A DNA stretch of 64,000 bases from assembly GCF_013416555.1 (NCBI RefSeq), contig NZ_JACCFG010000002.1, forward strand, positions 558,001 to 622,000. The letters are read 5' to 3'. This stretch comes from Sphingomonas sp. R-74633. Its GTDB lineage: Bacteria; Pseudomonadota; Alphaproteobacteria; Sphingomonadales; Sphingomonadaceae. Under the pieces are notes generated by a model. That model worked only from the letters and a program-made list of their open reading frames with translations. It was not told the origin of the DNA and ran no database searches. The position numbers and the translations under genes are program-made. Shown piece after piece: positions 16,918-29,567 of the stretch (position 1 is the stretch's first letter; each line of letters starts with the position of its first letter).

Positions 16918-18252
16918 ATGAACGCCCCAAAGAATCCCAAGACCTTCCACGTCAAGTCGTTCGGCTGCCAGATGAACGTCTATGACGGCGAGCGCATGGC
17001 CGAGCTGATGGCCGCGCAGGGCATGACCGCCGCTGCCGAAGGCGAGGCCGCCGATCTCGTCGTCCTCAACACCTGCCACATCCGCGAAAAGGCGACCGAG
17101 AAAGTCTATTCGGACATTGGCCGCCTGCGGAAGGACGCCCGCGCCAACGATCGCGCCGAGCCGATGATCGCCGTCGCCGGCTGCGTCGCGCAGGCCGAGG
17201 GCGCCGAGATCGTCCGCCGCGCCAAGGTCGATGTCGTGGTCGGCCCGCAGGCCTATCACAACCTCCCCGATCTGGTCGCCAAGGCGGCGGCAGGCACTTC
17301 GACGCTCGACACCGACATGCCGGCGCTGAGCAAGTTCGGCGCGCTGCCGAAGCGCCGCAAGGTCGCGCCGACGGCCTTCCTCACCGTGCAGGAAGGCTGC
17401 GACAAGTTCTGCACCTATTGCGTCGTGCCCTATACCCGCGGCGCCGAGATCAGCCGGCCGTTCGCCGAGCTGGTCGACGAGGCGAAGAGCCTGGTCGATG
17501 CCGGCGCGCGCGAGATCACCTTGCTCGGCCAGAACGTCAACGCCTGGGACGACGAGGCCGGCACCGGGCTGCATGGCCTGATCATCGCGCTCGACAAGAT
17601 CACGGGACTTGAGCGCATCCGCTACACCACCAGCCACCCCAACGACATGCGCGAAGGCCTGATCCGCGCGCATGCCGAGGTCGGGAAACTGATGCCCTTC
17701 CTGCACCTACCCGTACAGGCCGGCAGCGACCGCATCCTCAAGGCGATGAACCGCAGCCACAGCCGCGATTCCTACCTCAGGATCCTCGACCGCGTCCGCG
17801 CCGTGCGGCCCGACATCGCGCTGTCGGGCGACTTCATCGTCGGCTTCCCCGGCGAGAGCGACGCCGAGTTCGAGGAGACTTTGAGCCTGGTCGACGCGGT
17901 CGGCTATGCCCAGTGCTTCAGCTTCAAATATTCGCCCCGCCCCGGCACGCCCGCAGCGGAGATGAGCGACCAGTTCGTTGCGCCAGAAGTGATGGACGAG
18001 CGCCTCCAGCGCCTCCAGGCCGCGCTCAACCGCGACCAGCTCGCCTTCAATCAGGCGACGATCGGCAAGACCTGCGCGGTGCTGATCGAGCGTCAGGGCA
18101 AGCTCCCCGGCCAGATGCTCGGCAAGTCGCCCTGGCTCCAGTCGGTCTATCTGAACACCGACGCGAAGATCGGCGACATGGTCGACGTCGCAATCACCGG
18201 CGGCTTCGGCAATTCGCTCACCGGCGTGGAGCGCGTAGCAGCAGCCGCCTAG
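16918..18252 (+). CDS. miaB: tRNA-2-methylthio-N6-dimethylallyladenosine synthase
   Basis: 444 residues from ATG 16918. Radical-SAM methylthiotransferase that modifies A37 of tRNAs. UPF0004 domain cysteines in [18 protein letters not shown] and AGCVAQAEG; radical-SAM triad in [10 protein letters not shown]-terminal TRAM domain ([12 protein letters not shown] onward). An in-frame ATG at 16885 lies inside the palindromic repeat and is unlikely to be the native start, although no good ribosome site precedes 16918. Confidence 0.95.
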   Translation: MNAPKNPKTFHVKSFGCQMNVYDGERMAELMAAQGMTAAAEGEAADLVVLNTCHIREKATEKVYSDIGRLRKDARANDRAEPMIAVAGCVAQAEGAEIVRRAKVDVVVGPQAYHNLPDLVAKAAAGTSTLDTDMPALSKFGALPKRRKVAPTAFLTVQEGCDKFCTYCVVPYTRGAEISRPFAELVDEAKSLVDAGAREITLLGQNVNAWDDEAGTGLHGLIIALDKITGLERIRYTTSHPNDMREGLIRAHAEVGKLMPFLHLPVQAGSDRILKAMNRSHSRDSYLRILDRVRAVRPDIALSGDFIVGFPGESDAEFEETLSLVDAVGYAQCFSFKYSPRPGTPAAEMSDQFVAPEVMDERLQRLQAALNRDQLAFNQATIGKTCAVLIERQGKLPGQMLGKSPWLQSVYLNTDAKIGDMVDVAITGGFGNSLTGVERVAAAA

Positions 18253-18407
18253 CTCCGGACGGCGGTCCGTTCGCCGCCTCCGGCCATCATTCCGACGTGT
18301 TAACGATTCCCGGCAAGTCTCGGGTAAGTTTCGTAAACCTAGCTGTCCCTTGTTCCAGCCCCGACCATCCGGCCGGGTGACAACGAGAACAAAGGGCCCG
18401 CAGCATT

Positions 18408-19271
18408 ATGCGATTTTACCTCGCGACCCGTTTCCTTTTCCCCCGCCATTTCCACCTGCGCATCTTCGCCATCTGCTTCGCCGCGGTGCATCTGCCGCTG
18501 ATCGCCTTCCTCGCCAGCCAGGCAGCGCTCGGCGAGTGGCAATGGCAGGTGTTTGTGCCGCTGCTCGGCGCCACGCTGGCCGGCACAGTCTTCGCGATCT
18601 ATGCGCTCGGCGCGCTGCTCGCCCCGATCCGCCAGGCCTCGTCGATGCTGCGCCAGGTGCAGGACGGCAAGCCGATCACTGACATTCCCGCGGGCGGCCG
18701 CGACCTTGCCGGCGAGCTGCTCGACAGCGTCGGTCTCGCCGCGCTCGCCACCAACACGCGGATCAGCCAGCTGCGCGACGCCGCCGAGCGCGACCTGCTC
18801 ACCGGCATGCGCAACCGCCGCGGCTTCCTCGATGCCGCCGCGCATCTGCGCACCGGCACCCGCGCTACCCTGGCCCTGGTCGACATCGATCACTTCAAGC
18901 GCGTCAACGATGTGTTCGGCCATGACGAAGGCGATCTGGTGCTCCAGGAATTCGCCCACCGCCTGACCGACACGATGCGCCGCTCGGACCTGGTCGCGCG
19001 CTGGGGCGGCGAGGAATTCGCGATCCTGATCCCCGGCATCGGCCCGCGCGAGGCGCAGGCGATGATGGAGCGGCTGCGCACCGCGCTCCACGCCGATCCG
19101 ATCGGCCCCGATCCCGAAGAGCCCGTCACCTTCTCCTGCGGCCTCGCCTTCCTGCGCGGCCCCGACCAGATCGCGGTGGCGATGCAGCGGGCGGACAAGG
19201 CGCTCTATGCCGCCAAGCGCGGCGGGCGCGACCGGATCACGCTCGACGCCGAGTTCGCGTTGTCGGCCTGA
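18408..19271 (+). CDS. Membrane-bound diguanylate cyclase (GGDEF)
   Basis: 287 residues: two N-terminal transmembrane helices (about 17-39 and 47-70), a short linker, then a complete GGDEF domain with DLLTGMRNRRGF, LVDIDHFKRVND and the active-site loop WGGEEFAIL. An RxxD inhibitory site (RRSD) lies five residues before GGEEF, so product feedback is likely. It makes the second messenger cyclic di-GMP. No separate sensor domain is present, so input must come through the membrane helices. Confidence 0.92.
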   Translation: MRFYLATRFLFPRHFHLRIFAICFAAVHLPLIAFLASQAALGEWQWQVFVPLLGATLAGTVFAIYALGALLAPIRQASSMLRQVQDGKPITDIPAGGRDLAGELLDSVGLAALATNTRISQLRDAAERDLLTGMRNRRGFLDAAAHLRTGTRATLALVDIDHFKRVNDVFGHDEGDLVLQEFAHRLTDTMRRSDLVARWGGEEFAILIPGIGPREAQAMMERLRTALHADPIGPDPEEPVTFSCGLAFLRGPDQIAVAMQRADKALYAAKRGGRDRITLDAEFALSA

Positions 19272-19272
19272 G

Positions 19273-19941
19273 CTACATCGCGCAGGGCTTGCCGATCTCG
19301 AGGTCGCCCTTGGTTTCGGCCAGCGTCTTCGCCCAGCCGATCCTGGCACGGCGCTCGTCGACATGCTCGGGATCGGCGATCGGCAGGATCGTCAGCTTGC
19401 CGGCGATGCAGCCGGCCTGGCTGCCAAAGACCTGCGGCCCGCCCTGATGGACGACCACACGGTCGGTGGTCAGCGCGAAGTCCATCGCGTCGACATCGCC
19501 CTTGCCGAGCCGCTCGCCCATCGCCCCCATTATCCGGGTGCGGAAGGCATCGTCCGGGCTGTGCTGGACGATCAGCCAGGCGCCATGCGTCACCTGCCGT
19601 CCGTCGCGGCGATTGCGGAACCAGCCGTCCGCCGGCAGCAGCGCCTTGAGCGCTTCGGTGTTGGCCGCGTCGATCGCCGACATCCGCGGGCCGATCTTCA
19701 GGCTCAGCGCAATCTGCTGCGCGGGGCTGAGCGCCGGATCGCCGGCGCGCCACATATGCTGGCGGGTGATCTCGTCGAGCGCCACCAGCCGGGCGACCTT
19801 CTGCGCCAATGTCGGATGGTCGGGCTGCGGCGCGCGCTCGACTTCCGCGACGGCAGCCTCCCATTCGGCCGCGTACCGCGCCACCACATCGTCCTGGACC
19901 GGGCCGGCGATCGCCAGCGCCATCGGGAGCAGCATCAGCAT
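19273..19941 (-). CDS. DUF6624-like secreted protein
   Basis: 222 residues from ATG 19941 (MLMLLPMALAIAGP, a probable signal peptide). The body has LVALDEITRQHMW, ALKALLPADGWF, HGAWLIVQHSPDDAFRTRIM and VHQGGPQVFGSQ, the pattern of DUF6624 proteins. No biochemical role is known to me. It converges with the diguanylate cyclase gene with only one base between stops. Confidence 0.65.
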   Translation of the reverse strand: MLMLLPMALAIAGPVQDDVVARYAAEWEAAVAEVERAPQPDHPTLAQKVARLVALDEITRQHMWRAGDPALSPAQQIALSLKIGPRMSAIDAANTEALKALLPADGWFRNRRDGRQVTHGAWLIVQHSPDDAFRTRIMGAMGERLGKGDVDAMDFALTTDRVVVHQGGPQVFGSQAGCIAGKLTILPIADPEHVDERRARIGWAKTLAETKGDLEIGKPCAM

Positions 19942-20165
19942 GTGGCCTCTATCGCACAGTGCCCGACTTCCTTGAAGCCAGGCCAATTTGTCCCTGTCAA
20001 AGTTGGAAATCCTCTGTCACTCTTCCCACATCACATGCGCCAGGGAACCGCCCGCATCGTCTTCGCTTTGACACGCAGCGCCGTTAGGCGCGGTGAGCAA
20101 GCAAGCGCCGCGCACACGCGTAGCACAGTCAACAGAGTCAATTTTTTCCAGCGCGAAGGAGCCGC

Positions 20166-21167
20166 ATGAGCCGCAAGCCTGTCCCCGCCCAGCCCGGTGA
20201 ACGTTCCCGCGCCGAGGTGAATTTCGACAAGCCCCAGCTCCTGCCCCAGCTTTTCGGCGAGTTTGACAGTAACATCCTCGCACTCGAAGAGCGGCTCGGC
20301 GTGTACATCCACGCCCGCGGCCAGCGCGTGCAGATCGAGGGCTCGGCCGAGGCCGTCGCCCATGCCCGCGAAGTGCTCCAGGAGCTCCACGCCCGCGTCA
20401 TCCGCGGCGAAGTGATCGATACCGGTCTGATCGACGCCGTGATCGCGATGTCGAGCGAACCGATGTTCACCGGCATCGTCAAGGCGGACCAGGGCGACGC
20501 CCCGGCGCAGATCATGATCCGCACGCGCAAGAAGACGATCGTGCCGCGCTCGGTCGCACAGGCCGCCTATATGCGCGCGCTGGTCGGCAGCGACATGATC
20601 TTCGCGCTCGGGCCGGCGGGCACCGGCAAGACCTACCTCGCCGTCGCCCAGGCGGTGGCGCAGCTGATCACCGGCAGCGTCCAGCGCCTGATCCTGTCGC
20701 GCCCCGCGGTCGAGGCGGGCGAGAAGCTCGGCTTCCTGCCCGGCGACATGAAGGAGAAGGTCGATCCCTATCTCCGCCCGATCTACGACGCGCTCTACGA
20801 CTGCCTTCCCGCTGAGCAGGTCGAGCGCCGCATCGCCAGCGGCGAGATCGAGATCGCCCCGATCGCCTTCATGCGCGGCCGCACGCTCGCCGACGCCTTC
20901 GTCATCCTCGACGAAGCGCAGAACACCACGCCGGCGCAGATGAAGATGTTCCTCACCCGCTTCGGCCAGAACAGCCGGATGGTGATCTGCGGCGATCCCA
21001 ACCAGGTCGATCTGCCCGGCGGCCCGCCCGCCTCGGGCCTCAACGACGCGACCCGCCGGCTCGAGGGTGTCGAGGGCATCGCCTTCTCGCGCTTCTCCAC
21101 CGCCGACGTGGTCCGCCACCCGATCGTCGGCCGGATCGTCGATGCCTATGAGGGGCCGAATGCTTGA
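20166..21167 (+). CDS. PhoH-family ATPase
   Basis: 333 residues. KH-like N-terminus, then a P-loop ATPase with Walker A GPAGTGKTYLA, SRPAVEAGEKLGFLPGD, Walker B FVILDEAQNTTPAQMK and VICGDPNQVDLP, all highly typical. PhoH proteins are linked to RNA metabolism and ribosome maturation. It overlaps ybeY by eight bases; phoH-ybeY-corC is a widely conserved cluster. GAAGGAG precedes the ATG. Confidence 0.94.
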   Translation: MSRKPVPAQPGERSRAEVNFDKPQLLPQLFGEFDSNILALEERLGVYIHARGQRVQIEGSAEAVAHAREVLQELHARVIRGEVIDTGLIDAVIAMSSEPMFTGIVKADQGDAPAQIMIRTRKKTIVPRSVAQAAYMRALVGSDMIFALGPAGTGKTYLAVAQAVAQLITGSVQRLILSRPAVEAGEKLGFLPGDMKEKVDPYLRPIYDALYDCLPAEQVERRIASGEIEIAPIAFMRGRTLADAFVILDEAQNTTPAQMKMFLTRFGQNSRMVICGDPNQVDLPGGPPASGLNDATRRLEGVEGIAFSRFSTADVVRHPIVGRIVDAYEGPNA

Positions 21168-21669
21168 CGTAGCCGCGATCGTCGAGAGCCCCTGGCCCGA
21201 CGCCGACTGGGAAAGCCTCACCAGCCGCGCCGCCGAAGTCGCGATCCGGCAGACGCCATATCTGGAATGGCTCGATCATCCCGCGACGATCGAAGTCGCG
21301 GTGCGCTTCACCTCGGATGCCGAGGTCCATGTCCTCAATCGCCAGTATCGCGACAAGGACAAGCCGACCAACGTGCTCTCCTTCCCGATGATCCAGCCCG
21401 ATCTGATGGAAGCGGTGACCGAGAATAGCGACGATGGCGAAGTGCTGCTCGGCGACATTGTCCTGGCGCACGGCATCTGCGCAGCCGAGGCGCTCGAGCG
21501 GCAGATCTCGGTCGAAGATCATGCCACGCACCTGATTGTCCACGGCCTGCTGCATTTGCTAGGCTATGACCATATGAACGACGCCGAAGCCGATGCGATG
21601 GAGGAGATGGAGCGCGCCGCGCTCGCCGGCCTCGGGCTTCACGACCCCTATCTGATACGCGAGGACTGA
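21160..21669 (+). CDS. ybeY: Endoribonuclease YbeY (rRNA maturation factor)
   Basis: 169 residues. Zinc metalloprotein with the single catalytic motif HGLLHLLGYDH near the C-terminus and NRQYRDKDKPTNVLSFP in the middle. Needed for 16S rRNA 3' processing and ribosome quality control in bacteria. ATG 21160 overlaps the phoH stop by eight bases and has AGGGG four bases upstream; the frame extends further upstream inside phoH but that part is not homologous. Confidence 0.95.
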   Translation: MLDVAAIVESPWPDADWESLTSRAAEVAIRQTPYLEWLDHPATIEVAVRFTSDAEVHVLNRQYRDKDKPTNVLSFPMIQPDLMEAVTENSDDGEVLLGDIVLAHGICAAEALERQISVEDHATHLIVHGLLHLLGYDHMNDAEADAMEEMERAALAGLGLHDPYLIRED

Positions 21670-21678
21670 ACACCGAAC

Positions 21679-25302
<3,624 letters not shown>

Positions 25303-25310
25303 GCATCCAG

Positions 25311-25339
25311 TTCCTCCCCGAGCTTGTCTCGGGGAGGAA
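25311..25339 (+). terminator. Hairpin after katG, overlapping the next ribosome binding site
   Basis: Perfect 12-bp stem TTCCTCCCCGAG / CTCGGGGAGGAA with a 5-base loop (CTTGT), then TTAAG. It may terminate katG. Its 3' arm contains GGAGG (25333-25337), seven bases before ATG 25345 of the next gene, so when folded it would hide that ribosome binding site. Confidence 0.55.
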
Positions 25340-25344
25340 TTAAG

Positions 25345-26817
25345 ATGATTGGCTTCCCCCGTCCCCGCCCCTATCCTCGGCGAATGCTCAAGCGTATTCT
25401 CATCGCCCTTGCGATCGTCGTCGTGGCGGTTGCCGCCTTCCTCTTCTGGGCCACGCGCCCCGATATTGCGAAGCTCTCCGAACAGGCCGTCACCGGCGTG
25501 GTCCCGCAACTGGGCGAAGCGCGCAGCCAGGATTTCCCAACCGTCAGCATCGCCAAGCCGGTGGGCTGGGCCAATGGCGCCAAGCCGATTGCCGCCGCCG
25601 GGCTCAACGTCGCGCCCTTTGCCGGCAAGCTCGATCATCCGCGCTGGATGTACCGCCTGCCCAATGGCGATGTGCTCGTCGCCGAGACCAATTCGCCCCC
25701 GCGTGAAGGCGGTGGGATCACCGGCTGGATCATGGGGATCATGATGAACCGCGCAGGCGCCGGCGTGCCCTCGGCCAACCGCATCACGCTGCTGCGCGAC
25801 ACCAATGGTGACGGCGTCGCCGACCAGCGCTCGGCGCTGCTCGAGGGGCTCAATTCGCCGAGCGGCATGGCGCTGGTCGGCGACTGGCTCTACGTCGCCA
25901 ACACCGACGCGCTGGTCCGCTTCCCCTACAAGGCGGGCGACACCAGGATCACGGCCAAGCCCGAGAAGATCCTCGACCTCGCCGGCGGCGGCAATCACTG
26001 GGCGCGCAACATCCTGGCCTCGCCCGACGGCAAGCGCATCTATGTCGCGGTCGGCTCCTCGTCGAACCTCGCCGAGAACGGGCTCGACAAGGAAGGCGCC
26101 ATCTACACCGCCGAGACGCCGTTCGACGTGGCCAAGAACCTCGATGCCGCCAAGCGCACCCGCGCCGCGATCCTCGAAGTGGTCCCCGAGACCAAGTCGT
26201 CGCGTGTCTTCGCCTGGGGCCTGCGCAATCCCAACGGCATGGCCTTCGAGCCGCATACCGGCGCGCTGTGGACCGTGGTCAACGAGCGCGACATGCTCGG
26301 CTCGGACATGCCGCCCGACTATCTGACCCAGGTCGATTTCGGCACCTTCTATGGCTGGCCGTGGAATTACTGGGGCGGCTATGTCGACAAGCGCGTGACG
26401 CCCGAGCGCCCCGACCTGCGCGAGTATAGCAAGCGCCCGGACTTCGCCCTCGGCCCGCACACCGCGCCGCTCGGCCTCGCCTTCGCCGCCGACGCCAAGC
26501 TGGGCGGCCAGTTCGCCAATGGCGCTTTCGTCGCGCTGCACGGCTCGTGGAACCGCGAGCCGCCATCGGGCTACAAGCTGGTCTTCGTGCCGTTCGGCGA
26601 CAATGGCTTCCCGCTAAAGGGCAAGAAGCCGGTCGACCTGCTTACCGGCTTCCTGAACAAGGACGGCAAGACCGTGAACGGGCGCCCCGTCGGCCTGATC
26701 ACCGATGCCGGCGGCGCGCTGCTGGTCGCCGACGATGTCGGCAACATGATCTGGCGCGTGAGTGCGACGGGGGCAGCTACGCCCGCGGCCCCGGCTGCGG
26801 CTCCGGCCAAGAAGTAA
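25345..26817 (+). CDS. PQQ-dependent sugar (sorbosone-type) dehydrogenase family, membrane-anchored
   Basis: 490 residues from ATG 25345 (GGAGG seven bases upstream); ATG 25384 would give 477. One N-terminal membrane helix (LKRILIALAIVVVAVAAFLF), so the rest faces the periplasm. The body is a six-bladed beta-propeller of the soluble glucose/L-sorbosone dehydrogenase type: LDHPRWMYRLPNGDVLVAE, RDTNGDGVAD (calcium-binding-like), GLNSPSGMAL, GLRNPNGMAFEPHTGALW, ERDMLG and HTAPLGLAF. The sugar substrate is unknown. Confidence 0.85.
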   Translation: MIGFPRPRPYPRRMLKRILIALAIVVVAVAAFLFWATRPDIAKLSEQAVTGVVPQLGEARSQDFPTVSIAKPVGWANGAKPIAAAGLNVAPFAGKLDHPRWMYRLPNGDVLVAETNSPPREGGGITGWIMGIMMNRAGAGVPSANRITLLRDTNGDGVADQRSALLEGLNSPSGMALVGDWLYVANTDALVRFPYKAGDTRITAKPEKILDLAGGGNHWARNILASPDGKRIYVAVGSSSNLAENGLDKEGAIYTAETPFDVAKNLDAAKRTRAAILEVVPETKSSRVFAWGLRNPNGMAFEPHTGALWTVVNERDMLGSDMPPDYLTQVDFGTFYGWPWNYWGGYVDKRVTPERPDLREYSKRPDFALGPHTAPLGLAFAADAKLGGQFANGAFVALHGSWNREPPSGYKLVFVPFGDNGFPLKGKKPVDLLTGFLNKDGKTVNGRPVGLITDAGGALLVADDVGNMIWRVSATGAATPAAPAAAPAKK

Positions 26818-26820
26818 GGA

Positions 26821-26847
26821 GGAGCCCCGGCCTCGGCCGGGGCCTCC
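26821..26847. terminator. Hairpin between convergent genes
   Basis: GCCCCGGCC / GGCCGGGGC with a 2-base loop, extended by GGA/TCC across one bulged base. It lies between the sugar dehydrogenase (+) and agmatine deiminase (-) genes. No T tract follows on either strand, so termination strength is uncertain. Confidence 0.5.
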
Positions 26848-26850
26848 CGA

Positions 26851-27828
26851 TTACGCCCCCGGAATCTGCTGGCTGATGCAGTGGAAGCTGCCGCCGCCGG
26901 TCAGGATATGGTCGGCGCGCTGGCCGATGATCGCGCGGCCCGGGAAGAGCTTGGCCAGCGCGTCGATCGCCGCCTGGTCATTCTCCTGCCCATAGAGCGG
27001 CACCACCACCGCGGCATTGCCGATATAGAAGTTCATGTAGCTCGCCGGGATGATCTCCTCATCGTCGTTGAGCACGCGGCCGGGCGAGGGAAAGCGCACC
27101 ACCTCGACGCCGAACGCCTCGGCGCGGCGGGCGGCATCCTGGTAGATGCGCCAATTGGGGTCGTTCTCCGCGGCCTCGGGGATCAGCAGCCGGTTCTCGC
27201 CGACGAAGCGGGCAAGGTTGTCGACATGGCCGTCAGTATGGTCGTTGAGCAACCCGTCGCCCAGCCACAGCACCTGGCTGTAGCCCAGGTCCTTGTGGAG
27301 CAGTTCCTCGACATCGGCCTTGGTCAGCTGCGGGTTGCGGTTGCGGTTGAGCAGGCATTGCTCGGTGGTGACGACCAGGCCGGTGCCGTCGCCGTCAATG
27401 GCGCCGCCTTCAAGGACCCAGCCATGTTCCTCGGTCTTGAAGCGCGCGCGCTCGGCGAGGCGTAGGCCGATATCGTCGTCGCCTTCGAGATCATATTTCC
27501 CGCCCCAGCCATTGAAGCGGAAGTCATGCGCGGTGCGGTCGCCGCCGATGATCGCGGCGGTGTCGCGCAGCCAGATGTCGCCGAACGGCTCGACCACGAT
27601 CTTCGCGGCGTTGCCGACCAGCAGCTTGGCGGCGGCGGCGGCTTCGTCATCGGCGGCGACCAGGATCACTTTCTCGCCGCGGCCCTCAGCGTGCACCGCC
27701 TTGGCAAAGGCGGCGACTTCGATGCGCGCGGAGGGAAGGTCTTCGAGCCAGAGTTCGGGATGGCTGGGGAAGCCGATCCAGACGGCGTCGTGATGCGCCC
27801 ATTCGGGCTTGGGGGGCGGAATCGTCAT
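26851..27828 (-). CDS. aguA: Agmatine deiminase family protein
   Basis: 325 residues of the peptidyl-arginine/agmatine deiminase fold. Catalytic cysteine Cys317 in GGGSFHCISQQ close to the C-terminus, His197 in LNDHTDGHVDN, plus WLRDTAAI, FNGWGGKYD and LEGGAIDGDG. It would convert agmatine to N-carbamoylputrescine and ammonia in putrescine synthesis. No aguB-type amidase is adjacent. The gene lies 19 bases after the M28 peptidase stop on the same strand and may be co-transcribed with it. Confidence 0.9.
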   Translation of the reverse strand: MTIPPPKPEWAHHDAVWIGFPSHPELWLEDLPSARIEVAAFAKAVHAEGRGEKVILVAADDEAAAAAKLLVGNAAKIVVEPFGDIWLRDTAAIIGGDRTAHDFRFNGWGGKYDLEGDDDIGLRLAERARFKTEEHGWVLEGGAIDGDGTGLVVTTEQCLLNRNRNPQLTKADVEELLHKDLGYSQVLWLGDGLLNDHTDGHVDNLARFVGENRLLIPEAAENDPNWRIYQDAARRAEAFGVEVVRFPSPGRVLNDDEEIIPASYMNFYIGNAAVVVPLYGQENDQAAIDALAKLFPGRAIIGQRADHILTGGGSFHCISQQIPGA

Positions 27829-27847
27829 TCCGCCCCCATAATCCCGT

Positions 27848-29467
27848 TCACTGCCCCGCGCGAGACTTGTCGCGAACCGCGCGGAATTCTGCGGTCGGAT
27901 ACCAGTTGGGCCAGGCAGCGCCGTCGGCGAGCTGGCGGCCGAGCGCGTAATAGACGTTCAGGTCCGAGGCCGCGCCGCTCCAGTCCCAGGAGGGGTCATA
28001 CTGGTCCTGCGGCTTGTGATAGCGGTTCTGGGTATAGTCCTTGGCGGCTTTCTCGCCGGCTTCCTTGCCGCCATTGACCAGGTCGTCGCCGCTCTCGCCA
28101 TAGAGCATCGGCACGCCGAGCTTGGCGAAGCTGAAATGGTCGGAGCGGTAATAGCCGCCTGCCTCGGGCCGCGCCTCGGGGACGATCACCCGGCCCTCGG
28201 CGGCGACGATCGGCTTGACCAAGTCCTCGAGCTCGGACTTGCCGGCGCCGACCAGCACGAAATCCTTCGTCTTTCCAATGACATTCAGCGAATCCATGTT
28301 CACCCCGCCCACCGTCCTGGCGAGCGGATAGACCGGATTCTCGGCATAATATTTGGAGCCGAGCAGCCCCGATTCCTCAGCTGTGACCGCGAGGAAGACG
28401 ATGCTGCGCTTGGCGGGGCCCGCCTTGGCATGGGCTTCGGCCAGCGCAACGAGGCCGCCGATGCCCGAGGCATTGTCGACCGCGCCGTTGCAGATGTCGT
28501 CGCCATTGACGGCGTCGCAGCGGCCGAGATGGTCCCAATGCGCCGAGTAGAGCACCACCTCATCGGGCTTCGCGGTGCCGGGCAGGATACCGACGACGTT
28601 CTTCGAGGCCTGGCGCCTCACCGAATTATCCCAGCTTACAGAGGCCTTTACGCCGAGCGGCACCGCCTTGAAGCCCTTCTGTCGGGCCGCGGCGGAGAGC
28701 GCGTCGAAATCCTTGCCGGCCGAGGCGAAGAGCGCCTTGGCCTTGTCGAGCTGCATCCAGCCGATCGCCTGGCTCTGGTCCATATGGTCGCCCGGCGTGT
28801 CCTGCTCGAGCTGCGGGCCGGTCCAGGAGGACTGGACCACGCCCCAGGGATAGGCGGCCGGGAAGGTGTCGTGGACGATGATTGCCGCCGCCGCGCCCTG
28901 CCGCGCGGCTTCCTCGAACTTGTAGGTCCAGCGGCCATAATAGGTCATCGCCCGCCCCTCGAATAAGCCTTTGGCTTCAGGGGTTTGGTAGTCGGGGTCG
29001 TTGACCAGGATGACGACCGTCTTACCTTTCACGTCCCGACCGGCATAGTCGTTCCAGCCGCGCTCGGGGGCGTTGATGCCGTAGCCGACAAAGACCACAT
29101 CGCTGTCCTTGATCGCGACCTTGGGGACCACGCGGTAGGTCGCGATCACCATGTCCTTGCGATAGTCGAGCGACACCGGGGCCTTGCCGCCCGTGAAGAC
29201 CAGCGGCGCCACATTGTTCGCGGTGATCTCGACCAAGGGCACGTCTTGGGTCCACTTGCCGTGGTTGCCCGGCTTTAACCCAGCCTTTTCAAAGCGCTGG
29301 ATGATATAGGCGAGCGTCTTCTCCTCCGCCGGCGTGGTCGGCGCGCGGCCTTCATAGCTGTCCTGCGAGATCTCCCGGGTGACCTCCTTCATCGTCTCGA
29401 CCGGGATGGTCTGGGCATTGGCGGCGGTGCCGGCGAGCAGCAGCGCGGCAGTCAGCAGATGGCGCAT
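27848..29467 (-). CDS. Secreted M28-family zinc aminopeptidase
   Basis: 539 residues with a signal peptide (MRHLLTAALLLAGTAANAQ). A protease-associated domain (about 120-250) precedes the M28 catalytic domain. Zinc ligands by motif are His310 (YSAHWDHLG), bridging Asp331 (GAVDNASG), Glu365 beside catalytic Glu364 (VTAEESG), Asp392 (VNMDSLN) and a C-terminal His in NRYHKPQDQ. It removes N-terminal amino acids from peptides in the periplasm or outside. Start 29467 is chosen by the signal peptide and an upstream AAGGGG. Confidence 0.9.
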   Translation of the reverse strand: MRHLLTAALLLAGTAANAQTIPVETMKEVTREISQDSYEGRAPTTPAEEKTLAYIIQRFEKAGLKPGNHGKWTQDVPLVEITANNVAPLVFTGGKAPVSLDYRKDMVIATYRVVPKVAIKDSDVVFVGYGINAPERGWNDYAGRDVKGKTVVILVNDPDYQTPEAKGLFEGRAMTYYGRWTYKFEEAARQGAAAAIIVHDTFPAAYPWGVVQSSWTGPQLEQDTPGDHMDQSQAIGWMQLDKAKALFASAGKDFDALSAAARQKGFKAVPLGVKASVSWDNSVRRQASKNVVGILPGTAKPDEVVLYSAHWDHLGRCDAVNGDDICNGAVDNASGIGGLVALAEAHAKAGPAKRSIVFLAVTAEESGLLGSKYYAENPVYPLARTVGGVNMDSLNVIGKTKDFVLVGAGKSELEDLVKPIVAAEGRVIVPEARPEAGGYYRSDHFSFAKLGVPMLYGESGDDLVNGGKEAGEKAAKDYTQNRYHKPQDQYDPSWDWSGAASDLNVYYALGRQLADGAAWPNWYPTAEFRAVRDKSRAGQ

Positions 29468-29567
29468 GGAGATCCCCTTACGGAACAATCGTGCGCGGAT
29501 GTTGGCGATAGTTGCACCCAATCGCAATGCAGGGCAGGCTGGTAGCGATAACATAGGAGGGGGATCG

